Source: JABMRF01 sp964434235
GTDB taxonomy: Bacteria > Patescibacteriota > Patescibacteriia > UBA11705 > JABHMO01
Length of the DNA stretch: 29,186 nt
Reading direction: 5' to 3'
Assembly (NCBI GenBank): GCA_964434235.1
Contig: CAYSUN010000009.1
Coordinates: 1-29,186 of the forward strand
Shown: one piece after another, positions 1 to 7,353 of the stretch
Layout: each line of letters starts with the position of its first letter
How positions within the stretch are numbered: position 1 is the first letter of the stretch
Translations under genes and position numbers: made by a program
Notes under the pieces: model-generated
Seen by the model: the letters and a program-made list of their open reading frames with translations, nothing else
Told to the model about the DNA's origin: nothing
The model's database searches: none

Positions 1-21
1 GGCTTTGAGCCGGAAAGATAG

Positions 22-50
22 AAACCACCAGCTGTATAGCTGGTGGTTTT
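22..50. terminator. Perfect 12-bp hairpin, likely bidirectional terminator
   Basis: Positions 22-33 pair perfectly with 38-49 around a GTAT loop. A T-rich tail follows on the plus strand (TTTTCATTTTT), and a weaker one follows on the minus strand just past the stop of the gene ending at 56. It probably terminates that minus-strand gene and any plus-strand gene arriving from the left of the window. Confidence 0.8.
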
Positions 51-55
51 CATTT

Positions 56-2215
56 TTAATTAGCTCGCATATTAGCCAGGATTCCTAACTGATGAAATAA
101 CATCGGAGTATCTTCAATCAAAAGATAAAAATCTTGTTTATCCAAATAGAAAACTTGAACATCAATTTCAGCAACTACAGTTGCATTTCTTGTACAATTT
201 TTCAATAAAGCAATTTCACCAAAAACTTGATTTTCATACAAAGTAGCAACTTCCACTGTTCCACTACCAAGTTTATTTACAAAAACCTTTGCCTGCCCAT
301 GCAAAATGCCATAAAACTTATCAGCAATTTCACCTTGACGAATAATCACTTCTCCAGCCTTAAATGTTTCTTGTTTTGCAACCTCGCAAACTCTTTGCAT
401 GATTGAGGCTGAAACATACCTTAACAGCGCAAATTGCATAAGAATGGGCCGAATTTGATGCAATTTTTCAAGTCTTTCAGCCAGTCCAGTGGAATTGATA
501 ATCTGCGTAAAGACATCTTTGTTCAATTCCAATAAATAGACTTGGCTTTTTGCTCTGACGGTGGCAGAAGCAAATTGATTATACATCAAAGACATTTCAC
601 CAAAAAAATCACCTGTTGCCAGTTCAGCAACTTTTTTATCATCACTAAACACTTCCACCGTACCACCAATAATCACGAAAAAATTACTACCAGATTCACC
701 TTGTCGAAGGATTTCACAATTTGCATTGTATTGTTTGACTTTTCCTTGCGCCATGACAACATTCATCCATTCTTTGGATAAAGAAGCGAAGATAGGCGCT
801 TGGTGAATTCTGAGCATTTGATTGATTTTCAACTCTCTCGAAGGAATGATTTCCCAATTTTGGCCAGGTTTGATTAAATCAAACTTTGAACATAATGGTG
901 GCAAAGATTGCAAGTGAGTAGGAACAATAGATCTAGTTACTCTTTCACCGATTTCACCCAATTCACTAAGATCTGGATGAATCATTCCACCACCAGCATC
1001 ATGAAAAACCAAACCAGACATAATATTTGGAGCTAACTTAATATGTGAATACATTCTTGCATCAACAACATTGTCTGATAGCAATTTATCAAGTTTAGAA
1101 CCCCACAAAGTATCTCCACTGTAAACAATTTTTGTGTCTTCAATTTCAACGGAAAAACCAAAAGTTGGAATAGGATGAGCGGTCGGCCAAAAGACAAACT
1201 TTGCTCCATACCAATAGAACGGTTCATAAAAATTAAATTCAATCAACTGAATCATTTTCTCTACATCTTTTTCAGACAAATCAAGAATAAGCGAAGACTT
1301 AAGAATTACCATGTGATAATTCAAAATATCGCTAATCAACTTGAACACTTTTCCATTAACAATCAAATCAAAAATATTGGAGTGATCATCATGAACATGA
1401 GTAATAATGTGCCCTTGAATATCCTGCGGATTAATACCCATAGCTTTCAAATGTTCTTTCATCCAAGAAACGCCATCAACAGAAACTCCCATAAAATTCA
1501 ACCACAGGATAATCCCTGAAGTATAACCAGTCGGATCAAATCCAGTGGTACATTTTGATAATGCTGTTGCTCCAAGAACTGACGACATAGACAGTTTACT
1601 GGGAATTTCAATCGGGATTACTGGTACCTGCGGTTCTGTTAAATTAATATTAATCATACAGTCAAGGCTTGAAGCACTTGAGTTAAAATGAAAAACATTA
1701 AGACCTTTTTTGGTAATCGTGCCCTCTGGTAAAACAACTTTCCCATAAACAAACTCCACAAAATCGATCATATCCTCAATCTCGGCAACTTCTTTTGTGC
1801 CAAGTTTTTTCAAAGCAAAATGATTAGATAATTTCAAAACTTGCTCTTGTCGTTCTGGCGAAATATTCCACTGTTCCATTTGTTCTTGGCTAGGGCCAAG
1901 TAAAGTTAACCTCAAGATTTTCTTAACTCGTTCATTTTGAGTTTTTGTTCCAATAAAAGTTAACTTTTCGCCTTTGAAAAATCTACCTTGAACAAACAAG
2001 AATTCATATAAAATAAATTCCATGGCGCATTGTACAATACCAAACTTAAAGAATTCATCTGGTGCAATAATTACGGATGGGGGAGTCAGATTTTTTCTGT
2101 GATAAACTTTTAACACCTCAGCAGGAACACCAAACATACAAGAGAAACCTTGGCCATCTTTCAAGATTTTACAACCAGGCATAATTTCAATTACAGAAGC
2201 ATTATTCTCATTCAT
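56..2215 (-). CDS. Metallo-beta-lactamase-fold protein with two C-terminal cyclic-nucleotide-binding domains
   Basis: 719 aa. Residues about 1-180 match nothing I recognise. A metallo-beta-lactamase fold lies at about 200-440, with the metal motif HVHDDH at 273-278 and further candidate ligands at His347, Asp368 (SGDT), His405/Asp406 and His434. Two cyclic-nucleotide-binding (CNB) domains follow at about 470-575 and 590-705, each with an FGE phosphate-binding cassette (FGEMSL, FGEIALL). The second keeps the cassette arginine (TRNAT, Arg676). In the first it is replaced (FASAT, Ala549), so domain 1 may not bind a cyclic nucleotide. No signal peptide or membrane segment is seen, so it is probably a cytoplasmic hydrolase gated by a nucleotide; the substrate is unknown. 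The start is fixed by GGAGGTG at 2220-2226. It has its own promoter and is separated from the upstream gene by a terminator. GC is higher than in the core genes. Confidence 0.88.
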   Translation of the reverse strand: MNENNASVIEIMPGCKILKDGQGFSCMFGVPAEVLKVYHRKNLTPPSVIIAPDEFFKFGIVQCAMEFILYEFLFVQGRFFKGEKLTFIGTKTQNERVKKILRLTLLGPSQEQMEQWNISPERQEQVLKLSNHFALKKLGTKEVAEIEDMIDFVEFVYGKVVLPEGTITKKGLNVFHFNSSASSLDCMININLTEPQVPVIPIEIPSKLSMSSVLGATALSKCTTGFDPTGYTSGIILWLNFMGVSVDGVSWMKEHLKAMGINPQDIQGHIITHVHDDHSNIFDLIVNGKVFKLISDILNYHMVILKSSLILDLSEKDVEKMIQLIEFNFYEPFYWYGAKFVFWPTAHPIPTFGFSVEIEDTKIVYSGDTLWGSKLDKLLSDNVVDARMYSHIKLAPNIMSGLVFHDAGGGMIHPDLSELGEIGERVTRSIVPTHLQSLPPLCSKFDLIKPGQNWEIIPSRELKINQMLRIHQAPIFASLSKEWMNVVMAQGKVKQYNANCEILRQGESGSNFFVIIGGTVEVFSDDKKVAELATGDFFGEMSLMYNQFASATVRAKSQVYLLELNKDVFTQIINSTGLAERLEKLHQIRPILMQFALLRYVSASIMQRVCEVAKQETFKAGEVIIRQGEIADKFYGILHGQAKVFVNKLGSGTVEVATLYENQVFGEIALLKNCTRNATVVAEIDVQVFYLDKQDFYLLIEDTPMLFHQLGILANMRAN

Positions 2216-2260
2216 TGGGCACCTCCGATTTTAATGAACGCCAGCCTTTGCTGAAATATA

Positions 2261-2289
2261 AAATTAACTTATTTTACAAGTTTTGTCAA
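2261..2289 (-). promoter_or_regulatory. Sigma70-type promoter for the MBL/CNB gene
   Basis: On the minus strand, TTGACA (2289-2284) is followed after 17 nt by TAATTT (2266-2261). It lies in the gap between the terminator at 2296-2316 and the ribosome binding site of the gene starting at 2215. The -35 is a consensus match and the -10 is only moderate. Confidence 0.6.
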
Positions 2290-2290
2290 T

Positions 2291-2316
2291 GAAAAAAGAT
2301 GCGTTTTACGCATCTT
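2291..2316 (-). terminator. Terminator of the small zinc-ribbon gene
   Basis: Arms 2296-2303 and 2309-2316 (AAGATGCG/CGCATCTT) form an 8-bp stem with a 5-nt loop. On the minus strand a T-run follows. It sits directly after the stop codon at 2324. Confidence 0.85.
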
Positions 2317-2323
2317 GAGTTTT

Positions 2324-2533
2324 TTATACTAATGATTTGCTTTCTGCAAGATTGAATTCACCATTCTGAAAATCTGCACTATTGTGACATTTGTCCCGCC
2401 AATCTTCAATTGACACAACTTTGACATGACACAAATTGCAATGTAAAGAATTATTATCACTCCGCAAAAGAACACCTTTGCAACCAGCTAATGGACAAAC
2501 TAAGTTAGCTAAGACTTCCAGTTCAGTTGGCAT
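2324..2533 (-). CDS. Small zinc-ribbon protein, Trm112/UPF0434-like
   Basis: 69 aa. Near the N-terminus there is an LVCPLAGCKG segment followed about 15 residues later by CNLC, giving two cysteine pairs typical of a zinc ribbon. The position and spacing recall the Trm112/UPF0434 fold (short protein, N-terminal L-x-C-P motif), but the rest, including an acidic C-terminal tail, is not diagnostic. The role is therefore open: a methyltransferase-activator-like subunit or a nucleic-acid-binding ribbon are both possible. The start is supported by a strong GGGAGGT site at 2540-2546. Its own promoter and terminator make it monocistronic. It would be easy to miss by length alone, but the full set of signals makes it convincing. 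Confidence 0.8.
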   Translation of the reverse strand: MPTELEVLANLVCPLAGCKGVLLRSDNNSLHCNLCHVKVVSIEDWRDKCHNSADFQNGEFNLAESKSLV

Positions 2534-2559
2534 GACCTCACCTCCCTTAATTCAAATAT

Positions 2560-2588
2560 ATTTTAGCTTTATTAAATCGATTTAACAA
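2560..2588 (-). promoter_or_regulatory. Promoter of the small zinc-ribbon gene
   Basis: Minus-strand TTGTTA (2588-2583), 17-nt spacer, TAAAAT (2565-2560), followed by the ribosome binding site and the ATG at 2533. Confidence 0.6.
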
Positions 2589-2594
2589 TGTGGA

Positions 2595-2627
2595 TAAAAA
2601 AACCGACTTGATGTTTCATCAAGTCGG
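2595..2627 (-). terminator. Strong minus-strand terminator after a gene remnant
   Basis: Arms 2603-2613 and 2617-2627 form an 11-bp perfect stem with a TTT loop, followed on the minus strand by a run of eight T. It lies 8 nt past the stop codon of the open frame ending at 2636, which supports that frame being the genuine 3' end of a gene. Confidence 0.85.
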
Positions 2628-2635
2628 ACTGTATC

Positions 2636-2785
2636 TTAACCTGTAAATTGCCGGATCAATGATTCCGGAAAATTATTCTTCTGCATTTCTGTCACATGTT
2701 TTTCAATCTCATATTGAACTCGGTAATAAACAACGCTAACATTTTTTTCAGGCGTACCTTGCTTTGGCTCAAGATTCAACAACAT
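2636..2785 (-). pseudogene. C-terminal remnant of a minus-strand gene, 5' part missing
   Basis: The last roughly 48 codons before the stop at 2636 read like a normal charged protein tail (for example EIEKHVTEMQKNNFPESLIR) and are followed at once by a strong terminator. Further upstream on the same strand the open frame only mirrors the opposite gene's low-complexity region, and I see no ribosome binding site or good start. I read it as the 3' end of a longer gene cut off at about 2740-2785, where the plus-strand surface-protein gene begins. A genuine short gene starting at an ATG near 2787 is the alternative but has no translation signals. Confidence 0.5.
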
Positions 2786-3531
2786 GGACATATACATACA
2801 CAACAGGAACTGGTAGTGAAACTGCTGGGGTTGTAGCAATACAAACACTTGGCGGAGAAGCTTACACACCAACACCAAGCAACAGCACGTTTACTATCTC
2901 AAGTGGAGGTGGTAGTGGCAGTGGCAGTGGCAGTGGCAGTAGTGGTACAATTGACAACAATGCAAACACACCGTTAGCAACACCAACAACTGTTACTCCA
3001 ACAACAAACGTTGTTCCAGTAAAACCTGCGACTGTCAATGTTAAAAATGAAGCAGAGGGTCTTGAACATATAATCAGTATTATTGGTAATGTACCAGTTG
3101 GCAACCAATTGCAAGCTATTGACTTTATCGCCTACGGAACACCAACCTCTAGTAATTTATCTGTTCGTGATCGTAAAGGTGTAATTGGAGATTACTATGA
3201 TATTTATGGTAGGATTCCAACCTCTGAAGCTGACTGGCTAGACATTGAATTGATTTTAACAAGTCACAAACCGTTACAAAGAAAAATCAGTCAAGAACAG
3301 CAAGCTTTAATTGACTTTGCTAAAGTTTACAAGAGAATGCCAGACTTCAACAATATCTATGATGAATGGGCAATGTATTATATTGCTTACAATGTCAGAA
3401 ATGTTGTTAGAAATCTAGATAGTGAAAGAGCAGCTATTGGAACATTCAAGAGTGTTTACAAAGTTGTTCCGAGCACTTCACATCAATGGTCGATTATGAG
3501 AGCAATTGCCTATACAGGCGCAAAACGTTAA
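2764..3531 (+). CDS. Repeat-type secreted or surface protein, 5' end probably truncated
   Basis: 255 aa if read from a TTG at 2764. The frame is open only from 2740, and just upstream it reads HFFQAYLALAQD, which looks like the end of a signal peptide (A-L-A before Q), but no ATG or ribosome binding site exists. Residues about 1-45 are Thr/Ser-rich. A Gly-Ser linker follows (about 48-60), then a Thr/Pro/Val-rich stretch, then three or four repeats of about 40 aa with the pattern F/Y-x-x-x-Y-x-R-x-P followed by D-W or E-W and I-A-Y (YDIYGRIPTSEADW, FAKVYKRMPDFNN, FKSVYKVVPSTSHQW). This is known as a surface-protein architecture in Patescibacteria; the function is unknown. The codon region is clearly coding; only the 5' end is in doubt. 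Confidence 0.7.
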   Translation: MAQDSTTWTYTYTTGTGSETAGVVAIQTLGGEAYTPTPSNSTFTISSGGGSGSGSGSGSSGTIDNNANTPLATPTTVTPTTNVVPVKPATVNVKNEAEGLEHIISIIGNVPVGNQLQAIDFIAYGTPTSSNLSVRDRKGVIGDYYDIYGRIPTSEADWLDIELILTSHKPLQRKISQEQQALIDFAKVYKRMPDFNNIYDEWAMYYIAYNVRNVVRNLDSERAAIGTFKSVYKVVPSTSHQWSIMRAIAYTGAKR

Positions 3532-3544
3532 TCAGACTAAATAG

Positions 3545-3572
3545 AAAGAGAGCAGACAACTGCTCTCTTTTG
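3545..3572 (+). terminator. Terminator of the repeat-type surface protein gene
   Basis: Arms 3545-3555 and 3560-3570 form an 11-bp perfect stem (core GAGAGCAG/CTGCTCTC) with an ACAA loop ending in a T-run. Confidence 0.9.
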
Positions 3573-3629
3573 TTATCTTGATTTTTTCATTTTTTTAAGA
3601 TAAAATTAAACTATAAATAAAAATATTTT

Positions 3630-3782
3630 ATGGCCAAATGTATAATCTGTGATAAAAAATTGAACGAGGCTACAAAAATAAACAAACATGATGTTCAATT
3701 TTGTAGTGAAGAATGTCTTAAAAAATATGAAGAAAAATTAAAGGAATTAAATAAAGATATTAATTGGGATAGTTGTTGTTAA
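3630..3782 (+). CDS. Tiny treble-clef (TRASH/YHS-like) zinc or metal-binding protein
   Basis: 50 aa, ATG at 3630, stop TAA at 3780-3782. It has CIIC at residues 4-7 and FCSEEC at 24-29, followed by an L-K-K-Y helix. The spacing CxxC-x17-CxxxC with F before the third Cys and an aromatic after the fourth matches TRASH/YHS/MYM-type fingers, which bind zinc or heavy metals. The protein ends in two adjacent cysteines (DSCC), a possible extra metal or thiol site. The next gene, a peroxiredoxin-like protein, starts 1 nt after the stop, so the two are almost surely co-transcribed. This suggests a thiol or metal stress role (inference). No Shine-Dalgarno site; a TATAAA lies 12 nt upstream. Confidence 0.72.
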   Translation: MAKCIICDKKLNEATKINKHDVQFCSEECLKKYEEKLKELNKDINWDSCC

Positions 3783-3783
3783 T

Positions 3784-4242
3784 ATGAAAAATTATATTTT
3801 ACAAGATAATAACAATAATGAATTTAACTTTTCTGATTATCAAGAAAACAATTTTTTAGGATTAATAATTTTCCGAGGAGCTTGGTGTAATCTTTGCAAA
3901 AAACAATTAAAAGAAATACAAGAATTATTGTCTGATTTTACAAACCTGAACGTTAAACTTTTGGCGATAAGTCCTGACTCAAAACTTAAATCAAGTTTGT
4001 TAAAAACTTTTCTCAAAGTTCAATTCCCAATTCTCAGCGACGAAAAAATGGAAGTAATCAATGATTTTAATATTCTAGAAAACTTCAAAGGCCAACAATT
4101 ACCAAAACCTGCGATATTTTTGTATAATCCTGACGGACAACTTATTTTAGAGAAAATAGGGGACAATTACGAGGATTCTTTGAGCGGAAAAAATATCTTA
4201 AAAGAATTTTCTAAAGTCATCAAATTAGCCAAAATTAGTTAA
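3784..4242 (+). CDS. Peroxiredoxin-like (AhpC/TSA family) thioredoxin-fold protein
   Basis: 152 aa, normal length for a minimal AhpC/TSA domain. The active-site segment FRGAWCNLCKKQL gives a CxxC at Cys35/Cys38, as in the peroxiredoxin-like subgroup whose motif is F-x-R-G-x-W-C-x-x-C. LLAISPDS and FPILSDEK follow the family order, and KPAIFLYNPDGQ gives the conserved cis-Pro strand. It is expected to reduce peroxides or act as a thiol oxidoreductase in the cytoplasm; no signal peptide is present. It starts 1 nt after the small zinc protein, and a terminator follows. Its exact peroxidase versus disulfide-reductase role cannot be told from sequence. Confidence 0.82.
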   Translation: MKNYILQDNNNNEFNFSDYQENNFLGLIIFRGAWCNLCKKQLKEIQELLSDFTNLNVKLLAISPDSKLKSSLLKTFLKVQFPILSDEKMEVINDFNILENFKGQQLPKPAIFLYNPDGQLILEKIGDNYEDSLSGKNILKEFSKVIKLAKIS

Positions 4243-4248
4243 TTTAAG

Positions 4249-4299
4249 CACCACTAAATCATTTTAATCGTAAAATTGGAGCACAAAGTGGTGTTTTTT
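4249..4299 (+). terminator. Branched terminator after the peroxiredoxin-like gene
   Basis: Outer arms CACCACT (4249-4255) and AGTGGTG (4287-4293) enclose a second small hairpin, ATTTTA/TAAAAT (4261-4266/4271-4276), and are followed by six T. Confidence 0.7.
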
Positions 4300-4301
4300 G
4301 A

Positions 4302-4330
4302 TTGACAAAAATAAAAAAATATGATATAAT
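4302..4330 (+). promoter_or_regulatory. Full-consensus sigma70 promoter of the DExH helicase gene
   Basis: TTGACA (4302-4307), 17-nt spacer, TATAAT (4325-4330), with an extended -10 TG at 4322-4323. This is a perfect match at both hexamers and the strongest promoter in the window. It predicts a start of transcription near 4337 and a leader of about 45 nt. Confidence 0.9.
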
Positions 4331-4371
4331 TCCTTGAATGTTATTTGAAAATTTACACAAAAATACAATTT

Positions 4372-4375
4372 GGAG
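4372..4375 (+). promoter_or_regulatory. Ribosome binding site that sets the helicase start
   Basis: GGAG lies 6 nt before the ATG at 4382. It excludes an in-frame TTG at 4370, which would place the site inside the coding sequence. Confidence 0.8.
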
Positions 4376-4381
4376 AAAATC

Positions 4382-7276
4382 ATGAGAAAAGTTAATCGCA
4401 TCTGGATCGTCGCTCCGATGAGGGCACACACAAGGACAGTGAAGGCCATCTTTGAAAATGGTCCTATCGACACTTACCTAGAGAAAAATTTTCCAACTGA
4501 ACTCAACAAGTGCAAAACATTGGAGGAACCCTTTGGGATTGTAGCAGGTACAGGCGTAGGGAAAACTGTTTTCCTGCGTGAACTGTGCGAAGCACACTTT
4601 GGCGAGAAATTTCAATTTGACGTCGTTACATCTGAAGATGAAGCTACTGACTTCACTTGGACTTGTCCAGTGGTTATAGTAACATCTGGTGTAGCCATGA
4701 ATTATCTAAAATCTGGCTACATTACAAAGGACGACTCTGTCATTATCGACGAGATTCACCAGACATCTGAACACCTTGAACTAGCAATGGCTTTGGCTCG
4801 TCATCAGGAAATTAAAGTTAACTGGATGTCGGCCACTATCGACGCAAAGGTTTACGTTGATTATTTCAACACAAAAAGCGTTCTTCTTTGCGAACACAAG
4901 GATCCAGACAAGCGTGCCATTGTAGAAACATTGAAGTTTTCTTGGGGCAGAAGTCATGAACCGAATACGATTGTAACAAAAACACCATTTATCGAGTATT
5001 ATCTCGAAACTATGGAGAATCTCAAACGCATCGCATCTGGCAATCACGGCGTGGCAGTATTTCTGCCTACTCGAGCGATGTGTGAAAAGTACGCCCTAAA
5101 GTATAATGGCAAACATGGTATCCAAGCAGATTTTTACCATGGTGGTGAATCTGCAGATAAACTATACCCATACATGAAGGGAACAATTGCCCGTCCGTTC
5201 ATCATTTTCATGACGATTGCTGGATCTTCCAGTTTGAATGTCAAAGGCTTGGACTGGGTCATTATTCACAATGAAATGTATAATACAGTTGTGAATAAAT
5301 TTACTGGTGTTAAGACTTTGTCCCGTATGCCTCTTGGTCCCAATGAAATCCTGCAAATGGCAGGACGAGTTGATGGCCGAGTTAAAAATGGTTTGGTCAC
5401 GATTCTGACAGAAACTGATGTTGACTACCAAAACCTGCAACCCATCAATCCCATGTTCACTCTTGCTGGTGATATGGAACAGGTTGCTCTGACCTGCGCC
5501 CGAATGAATATCAACCTGGATGAGCTTGATCCTATTGGGGGCATCGACCATCTACAGTACAACCGTGTTTGGAGAATGCTGGTCAGGCGTGGCTTGATTG
5601 CCGAAAACAATACCTTGACCGAATATGGTTACAAGGTAGATGGATTTCCAGTTTCCCGTGTTTGGGGTGAACATTTAGCCCAAGCTGACGCGGAAATGAT
5701 GCCGTTTGTTATGGTCTGTGCCTGTGCGCCAACCCTGTACAATTTCCTGAATCGTGAAACCCACGACATCAAGGAATTTGAAGTTGCCGGCAATGACTGG
5801 CTGACGATCTACAAGATTATCCAACACGCCATTGATAACTTTGGCACGATTAGGTTTGATCCAAGTAGTAATGGTAAAAGACTTGCTCTGAAAAACACTT
5901 ACAAAGAGTGGGCAAAAGAGCATGGAATTTACTACAAACAAGTGGACCAAACATTGGTCGGAATCAGTAGCATTTTGCGATCTCTTGATATTCCAATCGA
6001 AGAAGTACATCAGGATTTCCCTGATGTTACTCCAGAAATTGAAGCCAAGTTTCGTAAACTGCTAATTAAGGTTAACGCCTTTTACTTGCTCGCTGGTCAA
6101 TACCCAGTACTGCGTGAATCAGCTGAGCTTGGTGACAATCCAGTTGCCATCAGTAAAGTTTCCATGCTAAATAAATCAGATCGAGGTGCTCCAAAATTTG
6201 GCACTTTGCATTCGATTGAAACGAAGTATGGAATTACTCACACCATGGAAGGTGCGGGTCTGACATTTGCTGATGTTCAGGAAGTTCTCACTGGTAAAAC
6301 GATATTTTCAGCTAAACCACGTGAGTCTGGCGATGTCTTGGTTACGTGGGAGTACTCTGGACTTGGAGTCAAGGATCTGATACATGAACAAACGATTGAA
6401 AGTACGTTGAGTGATTCTTTACTCAACAAAACAGATCATTTCAGAACCTTTCTCGAAGAACTTCAGAGTGAACTAGCCCACATGTTGGCAGATCAATTGT
6501 TTGATGATGAATTGGACGAGGATATCATGACTCCGGAAATCATCGAACATAACAAAAGTATTTGTCGGCAAATTTCCGATTTTAACCAAGCCAGAGACTT
6601 TTGGTCTGGAGGCAAAGTAGATGCTGGTTCAAAGGAATTTAAAAACTTGCTTAAAGGAACAAAAGTGTATTCTCTGAATACGCTCAGACAATCTGGCTTA
6701 AGTTTGAGAATTCCAGAAAGCGCCGTACCTCAAGTAGAAGAAGTTGAGAATCAAAACACACATGACGACCAAATCTTTGAAAATGATCCATCGCGAACAA
6801 GTTTTGGTGATATTTTCAATAGAGCAAGATTTTCTTCTTCAAATCGGCTTCCGGCAGTCAACAATCACAGCGTGTTTGCCACACTGGGAAACATGTATGG
6901 TGGTAATGACGAGCTAGCTCGTGTAAAACCAAAAAAGGATAAAGGAAATGCTCAGAAGCGAAAAGAATTCAAAAAAGCAATTGTGCTACAGGATGAAATC
7001 GCTTCTCCGCCTGAAATCCCCGAAGGGTCTACACAAGAAAGAGCTGACTGGCTAATTGAACAAACGGACACACTCAGAGCTGAAATCACCAAGCTGGAAG
7101 CTGAACGTGATCAAGCAATGTCCGACTACCAGAAAGCTTATGATTCCAAGAAGGTTACGCTTGAGTATCAAGTTCGTTGGGATCAAGCTGTTAAGGAAAT
7201 TACAAGAATAAATCAGGAAATTGATAAATTTGAAACTGAAGCTCTCGAGATCATGGAGAAACTCGAGGCCGTCTAA
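4382..7276 (+). CDS. DExH-box superfamily 2 helicase with a long novel C-terminal region
   Basis: 964 aa. Helicase core in the first 340 residues: Walker A GTGVGKT (56-62), Walker B/motif II DEIH (123-126), motif III SATI (150-153) and motif VI QMAGRVDGR (325-333). The order and the DEIH box resemble DEAH/HrpA-type ATP-dependent RNA helicases, so RNA is the likeliest substrate (inference). Residues about 340-880 match no domain I can name; HrpA-type winged-helix and OB regions may be hidden in them. The tail from about 890 is a Glu/Lys-rich coiled coil. The gene stands alone with a perfect promoter, GGAG site and 14-bp terminator hairpin, suggesting strong independent expression. GC and codon use are clearly richer than in queA next door, a possible sign of transfer or of selection for expression. 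Confidence 0.88.
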   Translation: MRKVNRIWIVAPMRAHTRTVKAIFENGPIDTYLEKNFPTELNKCKTLEEPFGIVAGTGVGKTVFLRELCEAHFGEKFQFDVVTSEDEATDFTWTCPVVIVTSGVAMNYLKSGYITKDDSVIIDEIHQTSEHLELAMALARHQEIKVNWMSATIDAKVYVDYFNTKSVLLCEHKDPDKRAIVETLKFSWGRSHEPNTIVTKTPFIEYYLETMENLKRIASGNHGVAVFLPTRAMCEKYALKYNGKHGIQADFYHGGESADKLYPYMKGTIARPFIIFMTIAGSSSLNVKGLDWVIIHNEMYNTVVNKFTGVKTLSRMPLGPNEILQMAGRVDGRVKNGLVTILTETDVDYQNLQPINPMFTLAGDMEQVALTCARMNINLDELDPIGGIDHLQYNRVWRMLVRRGLIAENNTLTEYGYKVDGFPVSRVWGEHLAQADAEMMPFVMVCACAPTLYNFLNRETHDIKEFEVAGNDWLTIYKIIQHAIDNFGTIRFDPSSNGKRLALKNTYKEWAKEHGIYYKQVDQTLVGISSILRSLDIPIEEVHQDFPDVTPEIEAKFRKLLIKVNAFYLLAGQYPVLRESAELGDNPVAISKVSMLNKSDRGAPKFGTLHSIETKYGITHTMEGAGLTFADVQEVLTGKTIFSAKPRESGDVLVTWEYSGLGVKDLIHEQTIESTLSDSLLNKTDHFRTFLEELQSELAHMLADQLFDDELDEDIMTPEIIEHNKSICRQISDFNQARDFWSGGKVDAGSKEFKNLLKGTKVYSLNTLRQSGLSLRIPESAVPQVEEVENQNTHDDQIFENDPSRTSFGDIFNRARFSSSNRLPAVNNHSVFATLGNMYGGNDELARVKPKKDKGNAQKRKEFKKAIVLQDEIASPPEIPEGSTQERADWLIEQTDTLRAEITKLEAERDQAMSDYQKAYDSKKVTLEYQVRWDQAVKEITRINQEIDKFETEALEIMEKLEAV

Positions 7277-7282
7277 GACAAC

Positions 7283-7325
7283 AAAGAGTCAAGCTCCCAC
7301 ACGAGCTTGACTCTTTTCTTTTTAA
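7283..7325 (+). terminator. Terminator of the helicase gene
   Basis: A 14-bp perfect stem, 7283-7296 with 7303-7316 (core GAGTCAAGCTC), with a CCACAC loop followed by a T-rich tail. Confidence 0.93.
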
Positions 7326-7353
7326 ATTTTTTACTGTATGCTAATTAATAATT

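Noticed and set aside
2787..2878. Upstream part of the minus-strand frame ending at 2636
   Set aside because: It mirrors the Thr/Gly-rich coding region of the opposite surface-protein gene and has no start signals.
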